The notes beneath the pieces were generated by a model. That model was not told the DNA's origin. It saw only the letters and a list, made by a program, of their open reading frames with translations, and did not search any database. DNA of 46,176 bases from Phycisphaerae bacterium. Its GTDB lineage: Bacteria; Planctomycetota; Phycisphaerae; Phycisphaerales; SM1A02. Location: contig JAEUIT010000005.1 of NCBI GenBank assembly GCA_016795035.1, forward strand, positions 1-46,176. Direction: 5' to 3'. The position numbers and the translations under genes were made by a program. Positions 26,402 to 34,346 of the stretch are shown here, piece by piece; position 1 is the stretch's first letter, and the number at the start of each line of letters is the position of its first letter.

Positions 26402-27424
26402 ATGATCTCGATCCTGCGACCGCTCGCGATTGCCGCCGCCATTGCGTGCTCCACTCCGCTTGCGCTCGCGCAGGCGGGTCCGGGGCCGCGCGCCCAGCCC
26501 GACGCGACCAAGGCCGTCGCCGTCGCCGAGGCGCCGTCCCTCCTGTCGAACGTCTGGTTCATCGGTGCAAGTGCGACTGCGGGCTTCGGCGTCGTCACGC
26601 AGGTCGAGAATCACGCCCCATCCGTGCTGTCGGTTCCGCTCGCCGCGTCGTTCGCCGGTGCGACCACGACGCCCGTCCGCGTGCACGACCTCGGGTCGCC
26701 GTTCTTCTTCATGAGCCCCGGGCGCACTGGTCGCACGCAGGTCGATCGCGCGCTCGACCAGAAGGCGTCGCTCATCGTCGGGGTCGACTTCCTCTTCTGG
26801 TACGTCTACGGCACCGAGAGCGCGGGCGGCGAGCGGATGCTCGACGAGTCGGCCCGGCTCCGCAATCTTGAGACCGGCCTCAGCCAACTGGACCGATTCG
26901 ACGCCGCGACGCCGATGGTCATCGGCGACCTGCCCGACATGCACCGCGCGGTCGGCAAGATGCTCTCCCGCGCGCAGATGCCCAAGCCTGAAACGTTGAC
27001 GAAGGCGAACGAGCGCATCCGGGAGTGGGCATCGAATCGCAAGCGCACGGCGGTCGTCTCGCTCGCCGAGATCGTGCCCGCCTTGAACGGGAAGCAACCG
27101 ATTCTCGCGGGCGGCATCACGTTCGATCCGACGAAGGGCGCGCTCATCCAGTCGGACGAGCTTCATCCCACCTTCCGCGGCTCGCTCGCGCTCGGGCTCC
27201 GCGTTGCCGACGCGATCAACGCCTCGCTCGCGAAGGAGAAGCCTGTCGCGATCGCCGCCGACGAGCCGACGGTCGAGTCGGCCACGAAGACGGCCGCGGC
27301 GCAGATCTTTGCCGAGCGGGCCGGAAGCGAACCGGCCGCTCCGACGACGAAGAAGACCGAGACGGGCGACGCGAAGGCGCCTGCAACGCCGACCGTGCCG
27401 CAGGCGCCGTCACCGACGAAGTAG
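26402..27424 (+). CDS. secreted SGNH/GDSL hydrolase-like protein
   Basis: The signal peptide (MISILRPLA to ALAQ) is followed by FIGASATAG with Ser57 in the place of the GDS nucleophile, GDLPDM as a possible block III and Asp252/His255 in SDELHPTFRG, the block V Asp-x-x-His pair. The order and spacing suit SGNH esterases, but the block I Asp is replaced by Ala, so activity is uncertain. The C-terminal 70 residues are Ala/Pro/Thr/Lys-rich and probably disordered. 340 residues. It follows sucD by 16 bases. Its 3' end overlaps the convergent gene by 15 bases. Confidence 0.65.
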   Translation: MISILRPLAIAAAIACSTPLALAQAGPGPRAQPDATKAVAVAEAPSLLSNVWFIGASATAGFGVVTQVENHAPSVLSVPLAASFAGATTTPVRVHDLGSPFFFMSPGRTGRTQVDRALDQKASLIVGVDFLFWYVYGTESAGGERMLDESARLRNLETGLSQLDRFDAATPMVIGDLPDMHRAVGKMLSRAQMPKPETLTKANERIREWASNRKRTAVVSLAEIVPALNGKQPILAGGITFDPTKGALIQSDELHPTFRGSLALGLRVADAINASLAKEKPVAIAADEPTVESATKTAAAQIFAERAGSEPAAPTTKKTETGDAKAPATPTVPQAPSPTK

Positions 27425-29332
27425 CTCGCTCAGCGCCGACATCGTCGTCCGGTCCTTCACCTTGTCCATCTCGTCCTGGACGATGCGGTCGCTCATGCGC
27501 CGTCCCATCACGCGATCGACGCCGGGCAAAAGGCGCTTCAGGTCGCGCGAGACGTCCGGGCCACGGAGGTTTCGGCGAAGAAGCTCGAGACGCTCCTGGT
27601 CGAGTGCGCCGATGCGCGGCGTCGCGAGATGCCAGAGCATGTCGACGGCGTCGGGGCTCGGCGGGCGGCAAAGCTCGAACGCCTGCACGAAGCTGTCGAA
27701 CGACCGCGTGCGGAAGAGCGGCCCGAGCGCGTCGGCCGCGACGGCGGCGCCGGCGCCGCGGGCTTGGGCGATCGTGAAGAACTGGGCTGCAACGTCGTCC
27801 GCGCCGACGAGCACGAGGTCGCGCATCGCGGCGCGGGCCTTGTCCGCGTCGCCCGACGCCGCGAACTCGCGCATCGCCGTCTTGGCCCCTTCGAGCACGT
27901 CCGCCCCCTTCGCGTCGGGAAGCGCGGCTTTCGGAATCTCGACGCCCTTCGTCGGCAGGATCGTGCAGATAGGGTCGCCGATGAGCGTCACGCGCCACAC
28001 GCGATCGAACGGGCCGTCGAGCATGCGACCTGAAACGAGGAACGGCCCGAGTCCGAGCCAGCGCGACACGAGCGCCTGCGGCGGCACGAACGCGAAGAGA
28101 AGCGGCTCCTGCACGCTGCCCACATAGGCGTACACGCCGCGATCGAGATACGCGGCGCCAATCGTCGCGGGATCGCTCGGGCGATTCAGCGACCACGAGT
28201 GAATGAGATGGAGCGCGGTCGGGCGATTCAGGAACGGCACGTCGTCGACGACCGCCGTCTCTCCCTTCCAGAGGAGGAAGCGATCGGGGTCGCCCATCGA
28301 GTTCATCACGAGGAGATCGCAGGTGAACCCGCCCATCAGCATGCTCTCCCACCCCCGCAGCGTGACCTGCTCGCCGACGTGCAGCTGCGTGGAGAACCCC
28401 TGCGCTTTCATCATCGCCTCGGCCGGCGTCGGGTCGTACGCGCTCCACGGTTCGCCGGACTCGTAGCCCGAGACGAATCGCACATCGCGGCGCGGGGCGA
28501 ACAGCGAACTCATCGCCATGTACGCGCAGCGCGCCTCGTTGCCGAAGATCCATCCGACGATCGCGCTCCGCTCGCCGGTCGCCTTGCGCGCGAGCGCGTC
28601 GGTCGTCGCGCATGGGTCCGTGAGCTTCACGACGTCGTTCGGCTGGATCGGCGGGCGCTGGATGTCCGGCACGTCCGGCTTCGCCTTGGCGGGCAACGAG
28701 CGGCACAGCGCGATCGCGTCGAGCGTGTCGCCGAGATCGCGCCACGGAACGCCGATCGAGTCGACGGCGAGATTGAGCGACGCGTCAAGCTTCGCGAAGT
28801 CGGCGGCGTTCAGCGTGTCGTCGGGCTTGCCGTAGTCGCCGTCGAGGAACGCGATCGGCGCGCCGCGGCCGGCGACAAGCGCCGCCGCCGCGACCCACGC
28901 GGGATCGTCCGGGCTGGTCACGACGGCGCACGGCGCGCCGGTCATTCCCTTGCGGCCGTTCTCGGAGAGCGCCTTGAGCGCGTCGACGATCGTCTCCCGG
29001 CTCGGCGCCGCGCCGACCGACGCGCGGCGCACGACGCGTTCGGGCTTGAAGGCGCGGATGAAGGTCGGGGCGAACGAGAGGTCGTCGAAGAGGACGGGCC
29101 AGCGGGCCTGCGGCGTCCAACGGGAAATCTCGTCGAGGTAGGTCGCGACGTCGGGAACGAGCGTCACCTGCGGGGCGACGCCGCGGGCCGATTCGCACGT
29201 CACCGTTGCGAGGCCGATGCGGGCCGGCCACGGCACGTCGGTCGGCGATGCGGGCGGGTTCCCCGGCGGGGGCGACTGTGCGGCGCTCGCGGCAGCAACG
29301 CAGAGCGAGAACGAGGCGAACGCACGAGACAC
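27410..29332 (-). CDS. large secreted protein of unknown function
   Basis: Starting at GTG 29332 gives a clean signal peptide (SRAFASFSLCVAAASAAQ); the frame is open upstream to 29485 but that part is Ser-rich and overlaps the divergent methyltransferase region. About 640 residues. Seen: DDLSFAPTFIRAF, GAPCAVVTSPDDPAWVAAAAL, MNSMGDPDRFLLW, then LIHSWSLNRPSD and DRGVYAYVGSVQEPLLFAF. The last block faintly recalls caspase-fold (gingipain-like) proteases, but a catalytic Cys/His pair cannot be assigned with confidence. The C-terminal 150 residues look like helical repeats. No family named. Confidence 0.7.
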   Translation of the reverse strand: MSRAFASFSLCVAAASAAQSPPPGNPPASPTDVPWPARIGLATVTCESARGVAPQVTLVPDVATYLDEISRWTPQARWPVLFDDLSFAPTFIRAFKPERVVRRASVGAAPSRETIVDALKALSENGRKGMTGAPCAVVTSPDDPAWVAAAALVAGRGAPIAFLDGDYGKPDDTLNAADFAKLDASLNLAVDSIGVPWRDLGDTLDAIALCRSLPAKAKPDVPDIQRPPIQPNDVVKLTDPCATTDALARKATGERSAIVGWIFGNEARCAYMAMSSLFAPRRDVRFVSGYESGEPWSAYDPTPAEAMMKAQGFSTQLHVGEQVTLRGWESMLMGGFTCDLLVMNSMGDPDRFLLWKGETAVVDDVPFLNRPTALHLIHSWSLNRPSDPATIGAAYLDRGVYAYVGSVQEPLLFAFVPPQALVSRWLGLGPFLVSGRMLDGPFDRVWRVTLIGDPICTILPTKGVEIPKAALPDAKGADVLEGAKTAMREFAASGDADKARAAMRDLVLVGADDVAAQFFTIAQARGAGAAVAADALGPLFRTRSFDSFVQAFELCRPPSPDAVDMLWHLATPRIGALDQERLELLRRNLRGPDVSRDLKRLLPGVDRVMGRRMSDRIVQDEMDKVKDRTTMSALSELLRR

Positions 29333-29357
29333 GGTCGGACGTGTGGCGGAGGGCACG

Positions 29358-30098
29358 GTGATATCGTCGTCGCCCGTGCCCGAGGATGCCACCCGAATTC
29401 TGCCGGCATCGCGACCGACCGAGCCGGAGCTGATGGACGCCGACGACATCGCGCTCGACGAGCTCGAGCGGTCGTTCCGCTTCATCTATCGGGTGAACCG
29501 CTGGTTCGGCGGAGCCGCGGCGCTTCGCCGCGTGCTCGCCGACGATGCGCCGCGCTGGCCGCGCGATCGCCCGATTCGTTGGCTCGACCTCGGCACCGGC
29601 GCCGCGGACATTCCGCTCGCGATCGATGCCTGGGCGGCACGGGCCGGGCACGACGTGCGCTGCGTCGCGCTCGATCGCCATCCCGGCTGCCTCGCGCTCG
29701 CGCGGAAGGCCGTCCGAGGGCATCCCCGCATCGAGGTCGTCTCAGGCGACGCGCTCGACCTCTCGGGCTTCGGCGATCGCTCGTTCGACTACGTCCACGC
29801 CGGGATGTTCCTCCACCACCTCCACGAGCCGTCGATCATCTCCGTGTTGCAGGCGATGGGGAGGATCGCGTCGCGCGCGGTCGTGTGGAACGATCTCTCG
29901 CGATCGGCGTGGGCGGCGTTCGCGGTCTGGCTCGTCACCGTGCCCGAACCGGCGGGCGTGAAGTTCGACGCACGCCTCTCCGTGCGCAAGGGCTTCACGG
30001 CGGCGGAAGCGCTCGCGCTGGCCGAGCGGGCCCGCCTCCGCGCGACGCTACGGCCGCACGCGTTCGTCGGCCGTTTCGCCGTGGTCGGCGCCGCGTAA
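29358..30098 (+). CDS. class I SAM-dependent methyltransferase
   Basis: Motif I is LDLGTGAADIPLAI, followed by the acidic end of strand 2 (CVALDRHPG), a Gly-Asp-Ala pair (VVSGDALDL) and FDYVHAGMFLHHLHEP for motif post-II. This is the layout of small-molecule O/C-methyltransferases related to UbiE. The N-terminus PELMD...FRFIYRVNRWFGG resembles planctomycete members that sit near polyketide or lipid genes; no such partners occur here, so the substrate is unknown. Start uncertain: GTG 29358 has GGAGG five bases upstream, while GTG 29376 and ATG 29433 are in frame. About 246 residues. Confidence 0.8.
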   Translation: MISSSPVPEDATRILPASRPTEPELMDADDIALDELERSFRFIYRVNRWFGGAAALRRVLADDAPRWPRDRPIRWLDLGTGAADIPLAIDAWAARAGHDVRCVALDRHPGCLALARKAVRGHPRIEVVSGDALDLSGFGDRSFDYVHAGMFLHHLHEPSIISVLQAMGRIASRAVVWNDLSRSAWAAFAVWLVTVPEPAGVKFDARLSVRKGFTAAEALALAERARLRATLRPHAFVGRFAVVGAA

Positions 30099-30105
30099 CG
30101 CCGGC

Positions 30106-32616
30106 CTATTCGAGCGGGTACGGGAAGCCGCCGTTCGACTGGCCCTTCAGGTTCTGCTCGTACTCGCCGAGGCCGGGGACCTGCTTGATCTGCTCGTCGG
30201 TGAGGACGCGCCGCACTTGGCTGACCGCGCGGGCGCTGCGCTCGTCGCGCTCGAACTGCACCTTCATGCGCTCGTTCTGTCGGGCGGCGTACTCGCGATA
30301 CACGGCGGAGGGATCGTTGCTCGCCTTCGGCGGCGAAGGGTTGCGGCGCACCATGCGACGGCACGCGTCGAAGTAGTCGCGCTCGTACTCGGCGCGGACC
30401 GAGTCGAGCCGGGCGCGCTGGTCGGGCGTGAGGTCCGGCAACGCGGAGGCGCGGTCGAGGAACGGAAGCGCCGTGCGCGGATCGTTGAAGATCGACGGGA
30501 ACGCGGCCTTGTCGTACGCGAGCTGGAACGCATCGCGATTGGCCTCGGGAATGGCCGACTTCATCGCCTCGAAGATCGACGTCATGATCTTCTGGCGCTC
30601 GCGGCGCAGCTCCTCGGCCTTCGTCTGGAGCTTCATCGACTCCTCTTGGAACTTCGCCATCGCCGCCGCGTCTGGCGGCTGGCCGTCCTGGAACTGCACG
30701 CCCCACGACATGCCGAGATTCTGCGTCTGCGTGGCGTTCTCCATGGCTGCAACGTCGAGTTCCCGGAGCCGGGGGATCGCCGTGGCGGCGGCGGCGGCGA
30801 CGGCCGCGCGGGCGGCGGGTCGCGCGTCGTCGGGGATCGACTCGTGACTCAGGATCGTCATGATCGGGACGGCGACTTCCTCGTCGCCAAACGCGAATCC
30901 CGACCCGAAGAGGTCCGGACGAAGCTGCCGCATCATGGTCACGCGGTCGAGCCGGACCACGAGGATCTCGTTCGCGTGGCTTTCGCCCAAGACCTTCAGC
31001 ACGTCGGCGAAGAACGCCTCGTCGAGGTCAAGCGCCTTCGCCACCGCCTCGCGCTGCTTGGCGGCATGCGCCGAGATCGCCTCGGCGTTCCAGCGCATGC
31101 TTCCGTCTTCGGAGCGCGTCCACTGGTTGCCTTCCTGCTTCGCCACTTCCTCGAGGAGCGGCGCGATCGAGTCGGTCCAGGTCTTCTGATAGTCGGCGTG
31201 CATCGTCTCGAGCGTGCTCTTCATGCCCGCGTCGAGATTCATCGAGCCGGACATCAGCTGGATCATGCCGACGTCGAGCGGCGAGAGGCTGCGGCCCGCA
31301 TCGAACACGGTGGCTTCGACGGACGCCTCGTGCGCCGCGGCCTCCGCGACGGCCTCGTCGGTGGCGTCGACGTCGATCGTGGCGAACGGATTCGCGCTGT
31401 CGCCGGCCATCGCGAGCCGCTGGAAGATGCGGTCGTACCGCTCGTCGCCGACCATCGGCCGCAGGGTCGAGGCGGTGCGCTCCTGAAGCTCGGCGCGCTT
31501 CGTCTGAAGCTCCTGAAGCTTCTTCTGCAGTTCCTCGCCGCCGCCGCCGAACGGATTGAAGAGGTCCGACGACTCGGTCCGCTCGTTGTCGAGCTTCACG
31601 AGCTGGTCGATGATCGCGTCGTTCGCCTGCACGAAGTTGGTGCGCTCGACGCGGAGCCGCTCCTTCAGTTCGGGGGAGATCGTCGCGCTCTTCTCAAGGC
31701 TCGCGAAGAGACGCTCGAAGCTCGTGTCGTAGCCGATCATCGGATGCGCGCGGCGCAGGTAGACGGCGCGGAGACGACGCTGCGGATCGCCGGTGAGCTT
31801 GGCGGAGAGCCCCCGATACGTGCGGTCGTTCAGCTCGCGGATCGCCTGCACTCGCTTCTGCACCTTCTTGCCGGCTTCCTGCATCGCCCGCTGCGCGGTC
31901 TCCATGAGCGCGGTCATGCGCTCGGGGTTGTTGCGCATGTCCTCTTCGGTCATCTCGGCGAAGCCCGCCTTCTCGAGCTCGCGGAACATGTCGGTCCACA
32001 TGCTGAGCGCGTCTTCGCCCGCGCCCTTCGCGCTGGCCGTGAGCCGCTCCTCGTAGTCGATCAGGTCGGGCGTGATCGTCGCGAGCACTTCGGGTGCGTC
32101 GGCGAACGAGTCGATGACGATCGGCGACATGTCGGTCGCGTTCATCATGCCCATCGCCGACATCGAGCCGCCGCGCAGCTCGCGCTGGCGAAGCCGTGCG
32201 TTCGCGGCGCGGGTCACGCCCTGCCGCTTGTCCTCGCCCACGACGACGGCGATCCCCTCGAAGAGCGTGCCGTCGATCTCGCCGATCCGTTTCGTCACGC
32301 GCTCGGTGTCGCGGATCAGCTTTTCGAACTTGTCGCGGCGCGGGAAGCCGGTGCCCTCGATGGCCCGCTGGCTCTCGAGGAGCTTCTCGATGTCGCCTTC
32401 GCGAAGCTGCTTGAACGACGCCCGGTAGTCGTCGTGCAGGCCTTCGATCGCGTCCCACTCCTCGCGCGTCGGCGCGACGTAGCGGCGCAGAAGATCGTGG
32501 AGCTCGGTGGTCGAGATCGGTTCCGGCACCGCACCCGACGTGCCTTGGCCGCGCGCCGGCGCACAGGCGCAGGCGATCGCGACGAGCAGAGCTGCAACGA
32601 CGTGCATCACGCGCAT
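30106..32616 (-). CDS. long secreted helical protein of unknown function
   Basis: Signal peptide of about 23 residues (MRVMHVVAALLVAIACAC, ending ARGQ). GGAGG lies seven bases before the ATG. The remaining ~810 residues are almost wholly helical and charged, rich in Glu, Arg, Lys and Gln with few prolines or glycines, and contain repeated segments of the type L-D-x-x-R-A-x-x-E-Y-x-R (for example LDSVRAEYERDY). An Ala-rich segment (ARPAARAAVAAAAATAI) marks the middle. It could be a periplasmic coiled-coil or adaptor protein; nothing indicates an enzyme. The cysteine close to the predicted cleavage site could also be lipid-modified. No recognised family. Convergent with the methyltransferase gene, seven bases between stops. 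Confidence 0.72.
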   Translation of the reverse strand: MRVMHVVAALLVAIACACAPARGQGTSGAVPEPISTTELHDLLRRYVAPTREEWDAIEGLHDDYRASFKQLREGDIEKLLESQRAIEGTGFPRRDKFEKLIRDTERVTKRIGEIDGTLFEGIAVVVGEDKRQGVTRAANARLRQRELRGGSMSAMGMMNATDMSPIVIDSFADAPEVLATITPDLIDYEERLTASAKGAGEDALSMWTDMFRELEKAGFAEMTEEDMRNNPERMTALMETAQRAMQEAGKKVQKRVQAIRELNDRTYRGLSAKLTGDPQRRLRAVYLRRAHPMIGYDTSFERLFASLEKSATISPELKERLRVERTNFVQANDAIIDQLVKLDNERTESSDLFNPFGGGGEELQKKLQELQTKRAELQERTASTLRPMVGDERYDRIFQRLAMAGDSANPFATIDVDATDEAVAEAAAHEASVEATVFDAGRSLSPLDVGMIQLMSGSMNLDAGMKSTLETMHADYQKTWTDSIAPLLEEVAKQEGNQWTRSEDGSMRWNAEAISAHAAKQREAVAKALDLDEAFFADVLKVLGESHANEILVVRLDRVTMMRQLRPDLFGSGFAFGDEEVAVPIMTILSHESIPDDARPAARAAVAAAAATAIPRLRELDVAAMENATQTQNLGMSWGVQFQDGQPPDAAAMAKFQEESMKLQTKAEELRRERQKIMTSIFEAMKSAIPEANRDAFQLAYDKAAFPSIFNDPRTALPFLDRASALPDLTPDQRARLDSVRAEYERDYFDACRRMVRRNPSPPKASNDPSAVYREYAARQNERMKVQFERDERSARAVSQVRRVLTDEQIKQVPGLGEYEQNLKGQSNGGFPYPLE

Positions 32617-32666
32617 GACGAATCCTCCGGATCAGGATTGGGGAAGGCGGCCGACGAGAGGACGAT

Positions 32667-33191
32667 TCAGAAGACTGAGCCGAGGCCCATGACGCGCCGC
32701 CAGACCGAGATCTGGCCGAGGTGCGACTGGGTATGGCCGACGAAGAGGAAGTTCACGACGCCGCCGATCGTCGGGAAGAGCTCGCGCATGCGGCCTTCGA
32801 CGGGATTCGGCTTGAGGAAGTGCTCGTCGGAAACTCCGTCGAGCGCTTCGATCGCGGCGCGGTAGCGCGCGAAGAAGGTCGACACGATCACGTCCTTCGC
32901 GGGGTACGCGCCGGGCGTTCCGACGCACGGCGCGCCGGCCTTGAAGAGGTCGGCCGAGTACGGCAACGGCTTCACGAGGTCCTCGCGTCCGAGGAACCCG
33001 AGGATGCGCACGTCGGGATAGATCGAGAGGTGCCCGAGGTTGAAGGCGGCGCTATTGATGTTCGGCTGCGGCATATGCGCGAAGGTCTCGGGCGAGATGT
33101 CCTTCACGAGGCCTTCGGCGTACATGAGCGCGAGCTCGGCGCCATTCTTGATGATCGAGGCAAACGACGAGGAGACGGCAGTGGTGGTCAT
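32667..33191 (-). CDS. DinB-like four-helix protein
   Basis: About 174 residues from the ATG at 33191. Features of the DinB/YfiT fold: the N-terminal helix LALMYAEGLV, then NLGHLSIYPD with a likely metal His, and the C-terminal FVGHTQSHLGQISVWRRVMG carrying a His pair. The family binds a metal (Ni or Zn) through three histidines and includes thiol-transferases and proteins of unknown role. The alternative upstream start at 33239 adds 16 poorly conserved residues. Neither start has a clear ribosome site. Confidence 0.8.
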   Translation of the reverse strand: MTTTAVSSSFASIIKNGAELALMYAEGLVKDISPETFAHMPQPNINSAAFNLGHLSIYPDVRILGFLGREDLVKPLPYSADLFKAGAPCVGTPGAYPAKDVIVSTFFARYRAAIEALDGVSDEHFLKPNPVEGRMRELFPTIGGVVNFLFVGHTQSHLGQISVWRRVMGLGSVF

Positions 33192-33305
33192 AGGAGTGTG
33201 TGGCTGAAACGGGGCCGATCGTAGTCGGTCGTTAGGCAAATACCGGGTGCCGGGTTCGCGAGTTTCCGTGAAACGTGAAGTTGGCCCGCCGAGCCGCGGA
33301 GCGGG

Positions 33306-34334
33306 TCAGACGCCCACGAACCGGGCGGCGAGCGTGCGCGCCACCTCGGCGTCGGTCGTGCCCGAGACGACCGTTCGGCCGTCGTCGAAGACTTCCATCG
33401 CGAGGCCCGACTCGCGGAACGTCGCGGTTATCGACGTGGCGGCGGGCGTCACTGCGGCGTGCGGCGCAAGTCGCCGCGCGAGATCCGCGAGGTCGCAGGA
33501 GATAACGAGCCGGGGCACGATCTGCACCGCGTTCTTCCCGCAGAGCGCGGTCACGTTCGGAAGCCGGTCGCCGTCGAGGAATTCGAACCTCCGCCCGGCG
33601 CAGGCCGGACACGCAGGATCGCGCGCGTTCGAGAGGTCGGTGCGCCGCCATTCGTTGCGCCAGAGGTCGATCGACACGAGGCCGCGCTCGACGGCGGCGG
33701 TCGCGCCGACGAGGAGCTTCAGCGTTTCAGCCGCCTCGAGGCTCGCGATCGTCGCCGTGGCCATGCCGAGGACGCCGTGCACGTCGCACGTGGCGATCGT
33801 CCCCGGCGGCGGCGGTTCCGGCGCGATGCAACGGAGACACGCGGTGATCCCCGGGCGCAACACCGCGAACATGCCGCCCGTCGCGACCGCGCCGCCGTAC
33901 ACGTACGGGATGCCGAGCTTGAGGCTGACGTCGTTCAGGAGGTAGCGCGACTCGAGGTTGTCGAGGCCGTCGACGATGACCTGCGCCCCGGCGGCATAAC
34001 GCTCCGCGTTGCGGGCGCCGAGGTCGTCCCAGAACGCGCGAACGCGCACCTCGCCGTTGATCGCGGCGATGCGCGCCTTCGCGGCTTCGACTTTCGGCGT
34101 GCCCCGGGCCGCGTCGCGCTCGTCGTAGAGCGTCTGCCGTTGCAGGTTGGTCACGTCGACGATGTCGCGGTCGACGATCGTGAGCGTGCCGACGCCGGCG
34201 CGCGCGAGTTGGTCGATGATGACCGACCCGAGCGCGCCGGCGCCTGCAACGAGGACATGCGCCGCGCGGAGCGCCGCCTGGCCTTCGGGGCCGATCGGCG
34301 GCAGGATCTCTTGGCGGGCGTAACGCGACGACAC
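33306..34334 (-). CDS. ThiF/MoeB/HesA family adenylyltransferase
   Basis: Activates the C-terminus of a ubiquitin-like sulfur carrier (MoaD or ThiS) by adenylation. N-terminal RYARQEIL is characteristic, followed by VLVAGAGALGS (nucleotide loop), IVDRDIVDVTNLQRQTLY, DGLDNLESRYLLNDV, and the zinc Cys pairs CLRC near 170 and CPAC near 245. The C-terminal ~80 residues hold a small extra domain that lacks the Cys-containing active loop of a rhodanese, unlike some MoeB fusions. Start is GTG 34334. It lies 12 bases downstream of the S9 peptidase gene on the same strand. Whether it serves molybdopterin or thiamine synthesis cannot be told: no moa or thi gene is adjacent. Confidence 0.9.
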   Translation of the reverse strand: MSSRYARQEILPPIGPEGQAALRAAHVLVAGAGALGSVIIDQLARAGVGTLTIVDRDIVDVTNLQRQTLYDERDAARGTPKVEAAKARIAAINGEVRVRAFWDDLGARNAERYAAGAQVIVDGLDNLESRYLLNDVSLKLGIPYVYGGAVATGGMFAVLRPGITACLRCIAPEPPPPGTIATCDVHGVLGMATATIASLEAAETLKLLVGATAAVERGLVSIDLWRNEWRRTDLSNARDPACPACAGRRFEFLDGDRLPNVTALCGKNAVQIVPRLVISCDLADLARRLAPHAAVTPAATSITATFRESGLAMEVFDDGRTVVSGTTDAEVARTLAARFVGV

Positions 34335-34346
34335 GGCGTGCCGAGG

